Below, piece after piece: positions 54,157-64,000 of a DNA stretch of 64,000 nucleotides. The translations under genes were made by a program, and so were the position numbers. The stretch is taken from positions 1,488,001 through 1,552,000 of the forward strand of contig CADCSX010000008.1 in the NCBI GenBank assembly GCA_902805475.1, read 5' to 3'. The DNA is from Entonaema liquescens. Taxonomy: Eukaryota > Ascomycota > Sordariomycetes > Xylariales > Xylariaceae. Below the pieces are notes generated by a model. It worked only from the letters and a program-made list of their open reading frames with translations. It had not been told where the DNA came from and made no database searches. Position 1 is the stretch's first letter; each line of letters starts with the position of its first letter.

Positions 54157-54928
54157 GGTGGTATGCAAAAGGGGTAAGCGCTGCCTGTGTCAGAAAAGGA
54201 CTCCATTGCTCAATGTTAAAGGAGGGTACATTAACCTTGGTTTAAGACAATTTCCCTAGATAGCCACTCCTAATATTTATGTGAGAGTTGGTAACGAATT
54301 TTCAGTTTTATATCTTTTTGCTAATAGTGAAACGTCGAATGAACCGTAAGTTGAGGCTAAGGAGTTCGAGTTTAATGTCTGTATTCACATATGAGTCCCT
54401 CAACTTATATTGCATATTAGCCGATGATAATACCTGTATTAAGTAACGGCGTGACTCACTAGTAACACTAGAATCAACGAAACCTGGACTATAATAGCAT
54501 TACTTGCTGCAATCATGACGTACGTATAGCTACATCGGCCAGGGACGCGAAGAGATTTTATAGATTTGAGTCGAATAGCGATGCAGGAATCCACAATGGC
54601 ATCATTTTAGTCTACATATCATTAACATCTAGGTAGTAGTATATATGCAAGAAACCGTGTTTATATATCATAGGTCCATTCTTCGGAGAGCAACCCCGAG
54701 GTCGGGAGGACTTTTCTGCTTCCCCCTTGGATGGTCTTCCACCCGTTCCGTTACTCACATTGGCTACGTCAGTTACATCACTTCTACGCCCCGTTGCACA
54801 ATACCGCTGTACGTCAATTGTAGGGAATATCTCAAAACCGTACGTAGAAATCTGTCACCCTTCACCACCGATGTACAGACCCCCTTTAATCAGAACTCTG
54901 CAGCTCCTACCGATTTTTTTATAATTAT
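54157..54928. other. Divergent intergenic region, 0.8 kb
   Basis: Promoter region shared by the ASST-family gene and the MFS transporter. Small frames at 54645-54932 have no support. Confidence 0.5.
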
Positions 54929-56914
54929 ATGAAAATGACTACTCACCATGAGCCGCCAACGGTACCTGGTAGCGCACTTGAACGCCATGACAATGCACAA
55001 GCGGATGGGAGCGAACAAGATACTTCTGAGCCGCCTAATGCCGTCTCTCACGATCCAGAGTCCGGAGAACATCAACCGCTGATAGGCCCAACCCCACCGA
55101 AGGAAGATGGCTGGAAACCTCCTCCGTATTTCACCTGGATTGAGATGGCGATCATGTCCAATGTCTTTCTATACGGGTTCGATGGTACCATCACTGCGGC
55201 GACATACGCCGTGATCAGCTCTGAGTTCGATGCCACTAACACTGCATCTTGGCTCACCACGTCGTATCTCATTACAAGCACGGCCTTTCAACCGTTATAC
55301 GGCCGTGTGTCTGATATCTTCGGACGTCGTATTTGTTTTTTTATATCTACTATTACGTTTGCTGTCGGTTGCCTCGGATGCGGCCTTGCAAATGATATCG
55401 TGTTGCTCGACTGTATGAGAGCTTTAGCAGGCTTCGGTGGCGGGGGGCTCATGACCATGGGTAAGTTGGGGGATTAATTCGGCCGGAGCTCTTACTGATG
55501 CATGCTAGCTACTATTGTAAATTCTGATATGATTCCCTTCCGTCGGCGTGGAATGTACCAGGCGATGCAGAATGGCATCTTCGGCTTCGGTGCAATATGC
55601 GGTGCCTCTTTTGGCGGCTCGATAGCAGACACCATCGGGTGGCGTTGGTGCTTCCTCTTGGTGAGTGTACCTAATTCATTCGAGATTGGGACTATTGGGC
55701 TAATATGAGGTAGCAAGTACCGATATCTGTTGTAGCACTCATTTTAGGTTACGTGGTTATCAAAAACCAACAGCTCAGCTTCAGTGGTGGCTCAAGCTTG
55801 AGAGAAACATGGCGCATAGTCGACTTCCTAGGATCTCTTATTCTAGTTGTAGCAATCTCCATCCAGCTCGTTGGACTGAGTTTAGGTGGGAATGAGTTAC
55901 CCTGGAGCAGTCCTTGGGTAATAATATCCCTGGTCGGAAGCGTCGTGCTCTTTGGCATTTTCTTCTGGGTCGAGGGCACGACCACGGCAATTCCGGTTAT
56001 ACCCCTACGCATGTTAAGAGGCCGTTTACCTATCTTCATTCAGCTAGCAAATGTCTGCGCTGGTCTTTCTGCCTATGCGGTTAGTTATCCTGACTGATGC
56101 TTCTGTTTCTCGAAAGTTAACCGTTTTATCTAGTACCTTTTCTTGCTCCCCCTATTCTTCCAGATCGTACTGCTTGACTCGGCTACAACTGCAGGGGCGA
56201 GACTCGCCATTCCATCATTAGCGACCCCTATAGGGGGCCTCATCGCAGGTATTGTCATGTCCCGGTGGGGAAAGCTGATTACTCTCGTCCGTGTTGGTGC
56301 CATATTAATGGCCATTGGGAATGGTCTGGTAACTTCACTAAACTTTGTGGATTCTAATTGGAAATACTACATTTACATCTTCCCTGCGAATCTAGGTCAG
56401 GGGATCATATATCCGGGCATGCTGTTCACATCGCTAGCTACTTTCGAACACGCAGGTTAGTCTCTCGCCATAGATTTGATGATTATGGAACTAACCCGAC
56501 CTAGACCATGCTGTATCGGCGTCTACTGTTTATCTTATTCGGTCGCTTGGTACGGTTTGGGGTGTTTCCATCACCTCTGCGATAGTCCAGACAACACTTA
56601 GTGTTCGACTCCCGGCCGTCTTGAGTGATGTACCAGATAAATGGAGAGTATGACCCTTTTTAGTTACCAATTTCCTAGCCTTACAAAATCCTAGACTGAT
56701 ACTGATGAATATTTTGTTTAAATAGATAATTGACGCGATACGGCACTCGGCGGAGACTTTACGCGATCTACCTCCAGATATTCAGCTCAAAGCTCGAATG
56801 GTCTATTATGACGGGTTGAGATACTCGTTCGCTGCATCGACTGCCTTTGCAATTATCGCATTTTGCGCAGCAATGTGTGCCAATGGGAGAGGATTGCGCA
56901 AAACAAGCGGCTAG
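54929..56914 (+). CDS. MFS transporter, DHA2 / vacuolar amino-acid permease type
   Basis: Six exons: 54929-55460, 55509-55660, 55714-56079, 56134-56455, 56505-56647 and 56726-56914. Introns are 48-78 nt, all in phase, giving 567 aa. A soluble ~75-residue N-terminus precedes about 14 hydrophobic segments. MFS signatures: FLYGFDGTITAATYAVI (TM1), SWLTTSYLITSTAFQPLYGRVSDIFGRR (motif A between TM2 and TM3), MRALAGFGGGG (TM4), and FGAICGASFGGSIADTIGWRWCF (motif C/TM5). The pattern is closest to the Fnx1/VBA group of DHA2 drug:H+ antiporter-like transporters that load basic amino acids or drugs into vacuoles or export them. Substrate is inference. Intact and of normal length. Confidence 0.92.
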
Positions 56915-57789
56915 TCAGTGAGGAGGTATTCGACTTCATATGACTTATATTTACCAGTCTCATTTAAGCTAGCTCGTCTTAGATCTCGTAGTTTAACAAT
57001 GTTAGAACATAATGCTGAGATCTAGGGATATTTGAGTGCCCGTACCCAAGGTGCCATTGGAAGAGATATCCATTTTAATGATATCTTCCCGCGATATGGT
57101 AACTGCCCTGGACTGCCTATCTAACTACTTGGGTTGTCTATGTTATGGGTGGATGAGATAACTCGAAGGTTCTTCGTTACTCTTCAAGTTGTCTTACATG
57201 ATACAATACACCGCCCGGATAAAACAAAGAGCCATTGTCAAATCGCCATTGGGTATAAGATGCTCAGTATGTATTTTCAAACAAGCTCCATAGGAATATG
57301 TCGGTGTGGGATGCGACAATCCAGGATGATGGTTCATGTGATTCCCAAACGTTTGCATGTGTCTCTCTACATGGGAAACGTAATCCCGCTCTCTATTTCG
57401 TGGCAATAGTTGCTAGTCTCCATGTAAACGAGGGTCTTGTAGGTTTCACCCGAGACACATGGCATAGTTGAACGAATCAGTAAGATGCGTCAATAATTAT
57501 TGCTTGATCTTCAAAATCAAAAGGCGCAGCATGTCTTGCTACGAAGAAAGATCAATTTTATTCACGACAGATCTTTAGTCCTAGATAAATCGGCGCATCT
57601 CGAAATACAGTCTTCTGGACGTAGCGCGAGCGAGAACTTTCTCAGCAAAGACTGCTATTTAATCCTTCGCCGTTCGCAGCTTTTATTATTCGTAGCACCC
57701 AGATCGAACTTCGAACCTGGGCTGCATAATAAATTTTGCGGGATACAACAGAACCCAGGCGATCAATCACTCCGCAGATACAAGGAGAA
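56915..57789. other. Intergenic, 0.9 kb
   Basis: Overlapping frames on both strands at 57134-57409 and 57500-57913 show no family. Otherwise ordinary spacer. Confidence 0.5.
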
Positions 57790-58509
57790 ATGCCACCTCC
57801 ATCCCCGCGAGAAGAGAACCCACGCAGCCCCAGGCCCGTCGAAGAGCAACCTATTCGCCGGAAGAGATATTCCCTTACAATTGATATTCTTGACGACGAC
57901 AGCTTTGAGATAATTGGCAGACCCGAGGAGGTAGACCGACCGCGTAGATTAAGTCGAGGGGGCTCTAGAAACCGGCACCGCCGCGATGGAAGCTCAGGGT
58001 CTAGTTCAGAATCCCATAGACGTCCCAGACAGTCGTCGTCATCTTCGAATACGGGAGGAGTCGCGCCTAGCGACCGTAACTACCCCGTATCAGAACGATC
58101 TCGACACACGAGCACTGGGTCAAGTACCGGGCGTGCCGGCGAACCCGAGATCTACAGGACGGCTCATGAAGGTAGCCGGCCTACACCCTCGGGGCAGCAG
58201 ACACACGAGGATGCCGAATCGAACCCCAACTCTCCCTCCCAAAGACGGAGATCCGTGCACAGCAGCGCTCAGACAGTTATTAGGGGGTACGGACCACATA
58301 GTGCCTTTACCTCCCCGTATAACCTGTACCGCCCCCTTCACCCCGACCAAAGCGGCCTCGACGCCATGGAGGTTGCTTATCAGAATGGGGTCCATCTCGG
58401 CAGGCGCCTAGCGATGAACAGACGGCGTCACGAATACCCCGAGCAGCAGCGCGGGTGGCGCCGTTTATTGCCATGGCTTTTTAGAAACACACGGCGCCCT
58501 GCGACTTAG
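57790..58509 (+). CDS. Hypothetical Arg/Ser-rich protein, 239 aa
   Basis: Single exon from the first ATG (MPPPSPREENP). The open frame extends upstream without ATG. Short conserved-looking block KRYSLTIDILDDDSFEIIG near residues 26-44, then a long disordered Arg/Ser/His-rich stretch. The C-terminal ~60 residues look folded: YNLYRPLHPDQSGLDAMEVA, then HLGRRLAMNRR and a terminal WRRLLPWLFRN. No catalytic motif, signal peptide or membrane helix. A second frame (57986-58411) is open by composition only. Likely a real, fast-evolving disordered protein; family not recognised. Confidence 0.5.
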   Translation: MPPPSPREENPRSPRPVEEQPIRRKRYSLTIDILDDDSFEIIGRPEEVDRPRRLSRGGSRNRHRRDGSSGSSSESHRRPRQSSSSSNTGGVAPSDRNYPVSERSRHTSTGSSTGRAGEPEIYRTAHEGSRPTPSGQQTHEDAESNPNSPSQRRRSVHSSAQTVIRGYGPHSAFTSPYNLYRPLHPDQSGLDAMEVAYQNGVHLGRRLAMNRRRHEYPEQQRGWRRLLPWLFRNTRRPAT

Positions 58510-58896
58510 TTGGAGGCGTCGCGTAGTTAGTAACCGAAGCCACGGTTACCGGGGATAGAGACTGGATAGTGAAGTGGGTTTGAATGAGGTAGGGTCATTG
58601 ATGTGAAGTATCAGCACCAAACCTGGGAACTTATGATTAAAGGAAATATTTAGTTATGATTAAAAGAAAAGATAGGGGAAGGAGGATGAAGGGGATACGG
58701 ACCCGCACTTCTAAGAAAGTCATAAAAGAATTAATACCAAGGGTATCTGTATTTCTAGTCTATAAAGTACCGCAAACGCCTCGCTGTTGTCCCACTTTCT
58801 AATACTATATCATTACATCGCTACGAGTAACCCAGCATCGGTGTATTTTTCCTTAACGCCATAGCACCGTGGATAATTCCCAAATGTACTCTCACT
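58510..58896. other. Convergent 3' intergenic region
   Basis: 3' flanks of the hypothetical gene and DUG2. Nothing else seen. Confidence 0.5.
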
Positions 58897-61596
58897 CTAC
58901 AGCTTTTTGAATACGTAGGCAAAGATTTCGCGACTCTTGAGTAGATTCATCACTCGTAATCTTTCGTTATCCAGATGAGCCGAGTCGGAAGACTGACCGC
59001 ATGGTAAATGAGCCGCTGGCGCATTGAACTCTTTTTCTAGGAATCTTATGGCTGGGATGGAGCCGCCTTCTCTAATATAGAGGGGCTTGCGAAGCTTTGG
59101 CTTTCCGTTTGTGCTGTTTCCGTTTATACCTACTCCATTTCTAACACCGTTACACTCTTTGTTAAACAAGGGAGCCCACGCTTGCATAAGAGCTTCCTCA
59201 AGCGTCTGAAAGATGTAATTGTTAGGGTCGCCAAGCCAAGGTTCAGCTTGGTTATCGATTTGAATACTCAGTTTATTGTCCGATTCAAGGTTGTTGAACT
59301 CTTCTTCCAGGAAGGAGGTTAAGGAGCTAGTAACCTCTTCGACCTCTTGCCCAGGGACGAGTCGAACACTGATCTTAGCGTTTGCGTGGCTGCTTATCAG
59401 GCTACCATCAGGACCCGAGACCTTAACTTTATGATGTGTAAGATTGGGTTCACGCCACCGCGCCATGAGGTTAGCCTTGAGTGCTTCCGCTGAAACGCCA
59501 TCTTGGCCTTGTTCCATGAGAACTGACAATATGTCATCATACCGAGCCTCCTCGTCAGCCGTTAGAGGGAGGATACCGTCGTAGAACCCAGGTAGCATGA
59601 TGTGGTTCCGTGGGCCCTTCAGCTTCGAGAGTAACATCATGAGATCGGATAATGGCTCATTAACCATATATGAACCGTCGACACCAGAGTGCAGGTCGGG
59701 GTTCCTGGATTCAACACAAACAGTCGCGTGCATAACGCCTCTCAGACCATAAGTAAGACATGGCGTATCATCGTTGAGCCAGTAGCTGTTAGCTAGAAGG
59801 ATATAATCGATATTGCCAATACGGTCCTTGTATTTGCGCACGGTTTCTTTGAAACCTCGGGAACCAGATTCTTCCTGTCCTTCGATCAGAAAAACGACAT
59901 CCGAAACCAGCGACTTTGCTTGTATGAGGTCGGTCACAGCATAGAGGGCTGCCATAATGGGGCCTTTATTGTCGCTAACTCCACGACCGTACAGGTACCC
60001 ATTAGTCCCGGTAAGTTGAAAAGGGTCGTTGCTCCATTTCCCGTTTTTGGTCTCCGCTGCCACAACGTCATAGTGACCATAGAACAGGATCTTTTTTCTC
60101 TTCTCAGCTGGTTCGAGCTTCCCGCTGAACTTGGCAAGTACTACGGGATGGTGGAAGGTATCCTCGTCGCTCAACATGTCAACATCGCCGCCAAGTTTCT
60201 TGAACAATGTGCGGAGGAAGCTGGCACCTCGACGACAATCTTCCGCATACTCGGGTCTAGAAGAGATTGTCTTGAATGATACGAACTCCCTGAGAGAGGT
60301 TATCATCATATCTTCATGCTCTTCGGGCGATGGCTGCTCAGCTGTCGCTTCGTTCTTGAGCATCCAAATGGCGACGTTGTTGTCGTTGGCCCCTGTAATA
60401 TAAATATGCTTCCCATCGTGGGTCGTAATCGCAGAAGATAATACCTTACCATTATGCGCCTTCCATTGGGTCAAGCATTGGTATTTCTGATTGACGTTTT
60501 GGGACGAGTCGCGCTGATACTCTCCATAGTGGACAGTATTATGTTTCTGCTTAATTGTTAGAGGCCATCCTAGTTGGCTGGTGTAATTCACTTACGCATG
60601 CCGTCCCAGCGCGACTTGCGCTCCATAAGTAACCCCATCCCATCTTAATGGCCATGACATCACCCTTGTGAGCTTTGATAGCTCTTAGCTTCTGTTTGGT
60701 ATCGAGATCCCATAACTCAATGATGCCATCTAATTTTCCGCTGTATAGAAACGAGCCATCAACAGCAAGTGACATGACGGACATAGCATCTTGTTCCCCT
60801 AGTACCATGATCTCTTCGATGCCGTTCTCGTACCCGTCCGGACCGATTTCATGTCCGCCAAGCTTCCAAACCTTTACGGTGCCATCTCCACCGCCCGATA
60901 TTAAAACATCCTCATCAGGCTCCGTATAGGTGGTCGTACCCTTTGTCATGAGCATACAATAAACATAACCGTAATGCGCAAACATCTTGTTTGCTCGCTT
61001 ATCCGTCTCAAGTACAGTTTGAGATCGGGGCATTAAGTCGTACCGTTCGTCGGTAGGTCGGGGTGTACTTGTTCCACCAACAGCTCGGGAATCAAAGAAT
61101 CGGTGGTTCCTTCGATCGGGGTGGTTCGGTGAATCGTGTGGGACACGCCTATCGGGATCCTTGAGACTAACCCATTGGATGGAGGTGTTTTGTGCACCAT
61201 AGTAAACGGTTTCGTGTTGAGATGAATAGGAGACGGAAAAGATGTCGCCGAAGGAATCGTTGGTGCTGTATATCTCATAAAGACGAGTCATGGTTCGTGG
61301 GCACCACACATTTACGATTGATCGCTAGCGCTGGAGAAAAGTAGGGAGCCATCGTCGGATAGGAAGAGACACATAACACTGCGCTTATGGGCCTGTATAT
61401 GATGGGTCTTCTGAAATGTGCCCAAGAGCCATACAACAATCTCTCCATTCTGGGTTCCAGCGTAAATACTGTCATTTCCAACGGCGAGCGCAAGAACTGA
61501 ACTGTCGTGTTTGAGGTTATGGTGTAATTGAGGCGTTGTATGAGGAGGAATTTCGAGAATCGGAGATGGAGCCGAAGTTGCGGTTGCGGATGGCAT
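58897..61596 (-). CDS. DUG2: DUG2-type glutathione-degrading M20 peptidase with WD40 repeats (apparent frameshift)
   Basis: Two exons, 60596-61596 and 58897-60546, with a 49-nt intron, about 883 codons. The N-terminal ~400 residues are WD40 repeats (VWLLGTFQKTHHIQAHKRSV, SGGGDGTVKVWKLGG, YSGKLDGIIELWDLDTKQK). The C-terminal half is an M20 metallopeptidase: ILFYGHYDVVA (zinc His and Asp), YGRGVSDNKGP (bridging Asp), IEGQEESGS (catalytic and metal Glu), later LHSGVDG, and the CGQSSDSAHLDNER end with the last zinc His. Yeast Dug2 pairs with the amidotransferase-like Dug3 to cleave glutathione in the cytoplasm. Frame defect: near 61320 exon 1 loses one base. The frame reads SSASDQS then stop, while the conserved VNVWCPRTMTRLYEIYS continues one base off. 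The exon is 1001 nt, one short of a codon multiple. Confidence 0.9.
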
Positions 61597-62182
61597 GACT
61601 GCTATTTATGGGTTAACTGTCGCTGTAGAAACATGAGTCTTAAAAAAAGAAAAGAGAGAACAAATAGAGGGCTATATTATTATCCCTTCTCTAAAGAGAA
61701 TCTAGAATATACGGGTATCTTTAAGGGTAGATAAAACCGATCATAGTGTGTGATATGACATTCAGCAGTGAAATTGGAGAGAATAAGGAAAATGACGTGT
61801 GGCGTGATGACTGACAGGAAGATAATTGAATGTGGGGAGCTTCTAAACGTTAGCGTCTGCAGCAACGCGATTCAGGGGATATCAACAATTTCAGGTACAT
61901 CCACCCCAGATTTAGCAGTGGGGCTATGTAGTTAGGTAACTCTGGGGTTTTAGTAAAAGCTTTAAGCAATTTTGGTATCCCGGCATCTTGCCTGATATGT
62001 ATGTAACTTGTTTCTGCCCAAAGCTAAGCGCCATTGGTCAATCTCCTTAAACATCTCCCTAGATTGGAAAGTTGGAGATGTTGTAGAAATGCAGGACGCC
62101 GTTTCACAGGCCACAACAATTGTTACATGGAATATAGGTGGATTTGATAAATCTCCAACACAAATGGTCGGAAATGACTTAC
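61597..62182. other. Intergenic, 0.6 kb
   Basis: Promoter of DUG2. A possible third exon of the small minus-strand gene (around 61970-62065) may lie here but is not supported. Confidence 0.4.
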
Positions 62183-62407
62183 ACAGGGTTCCTTGCCCTG
62201 TGATATATCCGTTGTTTCTACCAACAAAGAAACAGACTTAACATGAAGTCGTAACAAACTTGGTTAAAACTTACGGGGTACAATTCCGACGCTGTTAGCA
62301 TAAAGCTTCTTAAGAGCTTCATTGCTATCTTTCTTTTTGGTCTCTTCGTCCTCGATATCTTGGCAGCGTTGACACGCGCCATTCCTCTCGCCAAGCCCTA
62401 CAGCCAT
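62183..62407 (-). CDS. Possible small Cys-containing protein, two exons (3' end unresolved)
   Basis: Exon 62275-62407 begins ATG and reads MAVGLGERNGACQRCQDIED followed by a Lys/Glu-rich helix and KKLYANSVGIVP. It ends at a consensus GTAAGT donor. After a 57-nt intron (TTGGTAG acceptor) exon 62183-62217 continues TTDISQGKEPC to another GTAAGT. The Cys-x-x-Cys and the two perfect donors favour a real gene, but the last exon was not found with confidence and no family is recognised. It lies 1.5 kb from TIM17 and 0.6 kb from DUG2. Confidence 0.35.
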
Positions 62408-63917
62408 GGCTTACAAGTTTTTGGTTGCTGGCTGTGATTTTGGTGTTGAATCATCAAACAGGTAAGGAATGCATGAGAAGACACGTTTAGAGAGCAAGCA
62501 GGAAGAGCGGGCCTGGACCTTTTTAAGTATGTGACATGTTCCCAACTCCCGAATTACGGTGTGCGGAATTTTCTTCTTATGGAGTTTCGGAAGATCGATT
62601 GGCCAGTTTGCATGAAAAGGCTGGCGGCCAAAACTAAGGGGATAGGCATATCGGTCAGACAGGATGGCCCGGCTATGGCGCCTATGACGCCTATGACGCG
62701 ATATCCAGCCGTCAATACGTGAGATACAATAAAGTGGACTTCATCTCGTGTTCCGTTATTCCATAAGAGTAGCGGTCTTAAATGTCGAACACCGTATTAT
62801 ATGTGGTAGATAGTAAGTTTAGACATAGGTATAAAGGCTATATCAAGACGAGACACGTTGAAGTCTTGGTATACTCAAACCAGGAATATACACAAAAGCA
62901 ACATGTTTAATGTTTGCCAAAACTGCAGGTCGCAAGGGAGGCCGTAAATTTGCTTTATACAAAAAATGATGCACTTTAGCGTGATTCACACGTCATATTC
63001 CAATCTATGAAAATGTCTTTGGTAAATATCTTATCTGGTAGCATGTCAAGGTTGGTAAGATAAAAAAAAAAATTTTTTGTATGAAAACCCCGGGAAAAAA
63101 GGGGTGAGTCAAATCACCTCATAATGCGCAGTTTTCCAGCTACGGCTGAAAGACATTTTATTATCTCAGGTATCTCTATCTACATATGCTCTATTTTTGT
63201 AACCACACGACTATGTGCAGGTTTATAGATTGGCTATCTACGATGTACCGCCTATATGTTCTTTATGGCACTTGAATGTAAATGTCCAGCTCCGATACCG
63301 GCATAAGTATGATAGCTTTCAATATTTAACATATTCAACATAGATGTTATCGACCTTTTTTATTAGACGAGTAGTTGATACCTAAGTGTATAGGAAATTT
63401 TGTATACTAGAGTAGTTGTTTGAATTAGGTACTCCTTTTTATTTTCTACTTACCTAATAATGTATTGTACGAAACTGGAGCCTTGGAACGAGAACTGAAG
63501 CTGTTGGAGCTCACGCTAACAACCCAAGTGGATGAGTCTTACAGGGACAAGGAACCGAGCCGCCATGGCGGTAAGGTGGCTGTCGCTTACTGCTTACCCA
63601 CTTATCTCTTATCAATAATCAGAAGCCTTATCATTGGCTTTCAGGTGGTCTGTGCATAATGGAAAGTAACAATTTTCTGTATCGAGGTCATTTTCCATCA
63701 AGATTTTAGAATTATTTGCAAGTTCAAAATACACTCTACGTAAATCCGTTCGCCCCGACGAAACCAAACATCGCGATCCCGTTCCTGCTCCTCCATTATA
63801 TACCGAGAAAATCTTGCAATAGTTGTACACATTACTATTTGCGACCGCAATCCCTAGAATTCTAGCCATCCCACCTCCAAATATTAGAGTTCCCCGCCAC
63901 TATACGATAGACTCAAG
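62408..63917. other. Intergenic, 1.5 kb
   Basis: Upstream of TIM17. Frames at 62531-62722, 63465-63659 and 63612-63869 have no family support. It contains an A/T homopolymer palindrome near 63062-63080 and the 9-bp repeat. Confidence 0.5.
62673..62699. repeat. Tandem repeat, 9 bp x 3
   Basis: Units CTATGGCGC, CTATGACGC and CTATGACGC are head to tail. The length is a multiple of three, but no supported gene covers them. Confidence 0.85.
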
Positions 63918-64000
63918 ATGGATCACACAAGAGACCCTTGCCCATGGGTCATTCTGAACGATTTTGGGGGTGCATTCGCCATGGGTGTACGCGACCTATT
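63918..64000 (+). CDS. TIM17: TIM17, mitochondrial inner-membrane translocase subunit (5' partial)
   Basis: ATG 63918 opens a reading frame [20 protein letters not shown] followed by AMG, which is the invariant start of fungal Tim17. The Cys and Asp residues needed for TIM23 complex gating are visible. After GCC ATG G the sequence GTGTAC probably starts the first intron at 63985, at the usual position. The rest lies beyond the window. Tim17 is a four-helix core subunit of the TIM23 presequence translocase in the mitochondrial inner membrane. Confidence 0.9.

Noticed and set aside
57700..57725. Sequence ACTTCGAACCTGGG resembling a minus-strand tRNA T arm
   Set aside because: The T stem does not pair and no cloverleaf can be completed.
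57986..58411. Alternative 141-codon frame overlapping the Arg/Ser-rich protein
   Set aside because: Out-of-frame reading of a Ser/Arg/Pro-biased sequence; the other frame has the better start and a folded-looking C-terminus.

Overview
This 64 kb window is nuclear DNA of a filamentous ascomycete (Pezizomycotina, probably Sordariomycetes). The evidence is short spliceosomal introns (about 41-160 nt, one of 302 nt) with GTRNGT donors, CTRAY-type branch sites and YAG acceptors, monocistronic genes on both strands, a C2H2/fungal_trans regulator, a GH55 glucanase, a secreted DPP IV, and typical ascomycete mitochondrial genes. I see no rRNA, CRISPR array or prokaryotic operon, and no intact transposon.

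Layout. 0-6.4 kb: a tRNA-Asp, a DUF2461 protein and a C2H2 transcription factor, all on the minus strand. 6.4-12.1 kb: a gene-poor stretch. 12.1-21.7 kb: GH55 exo-beta-1,3-glucanase, a PhyH-like dioxygenase, a four-helix membrane protein, the eEF1A methyltransferase EFM7, and the four-exon complex III subunit QCR8, whose exons are too short for a simple ORF search. 21.7-42 kb is more accessory in character: long gene-free stretches, a divergent protein kinase, a CorA-like two-helix membrane protein, an SDR next to an O-methyltransferase, secreted DPP IV, a possible NTPase and a vWA protein in divergent orientation, and a TcmP-like methyltransferase. 42-64 kb returns to core functions: an Artemis/SNM1-type nuclease, PI-specific phospholipase C, a small secreted protein, an arylsulfotransferase-family secreted protein, a DHA2 MFS transporter, the glutathione-degradation protein DUG2, and at the right edge the first exon of TIM17.

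The genes do not form one pathway. Sub-themes are mitochondria (QCR8, TIM17), secreted hydrolysis and nutrient use (GH55, DPP IV, DUG2, MFS), and lineage-specific families of unknown role (kinase, CorA-like, vWA/NTPase-like).

Three otherwise well-conserved genes (GH55, the COMT-like O-methyltransferase, DUG2) each carry one apparent single-base deletion. Two of these lie in short C or G runs. Sequencing or assembly error is the simplest explanation, but real gene loss cannot be excluded from one sequence. I found no clear previously undescribed system. The vWA/NTPase-like divergent pair and the kinase are the best candidates for unknown biology. All exon boundaries were inferred by hand from splice consensus, reading phase and remembered family patterns; no alignment or search was run.
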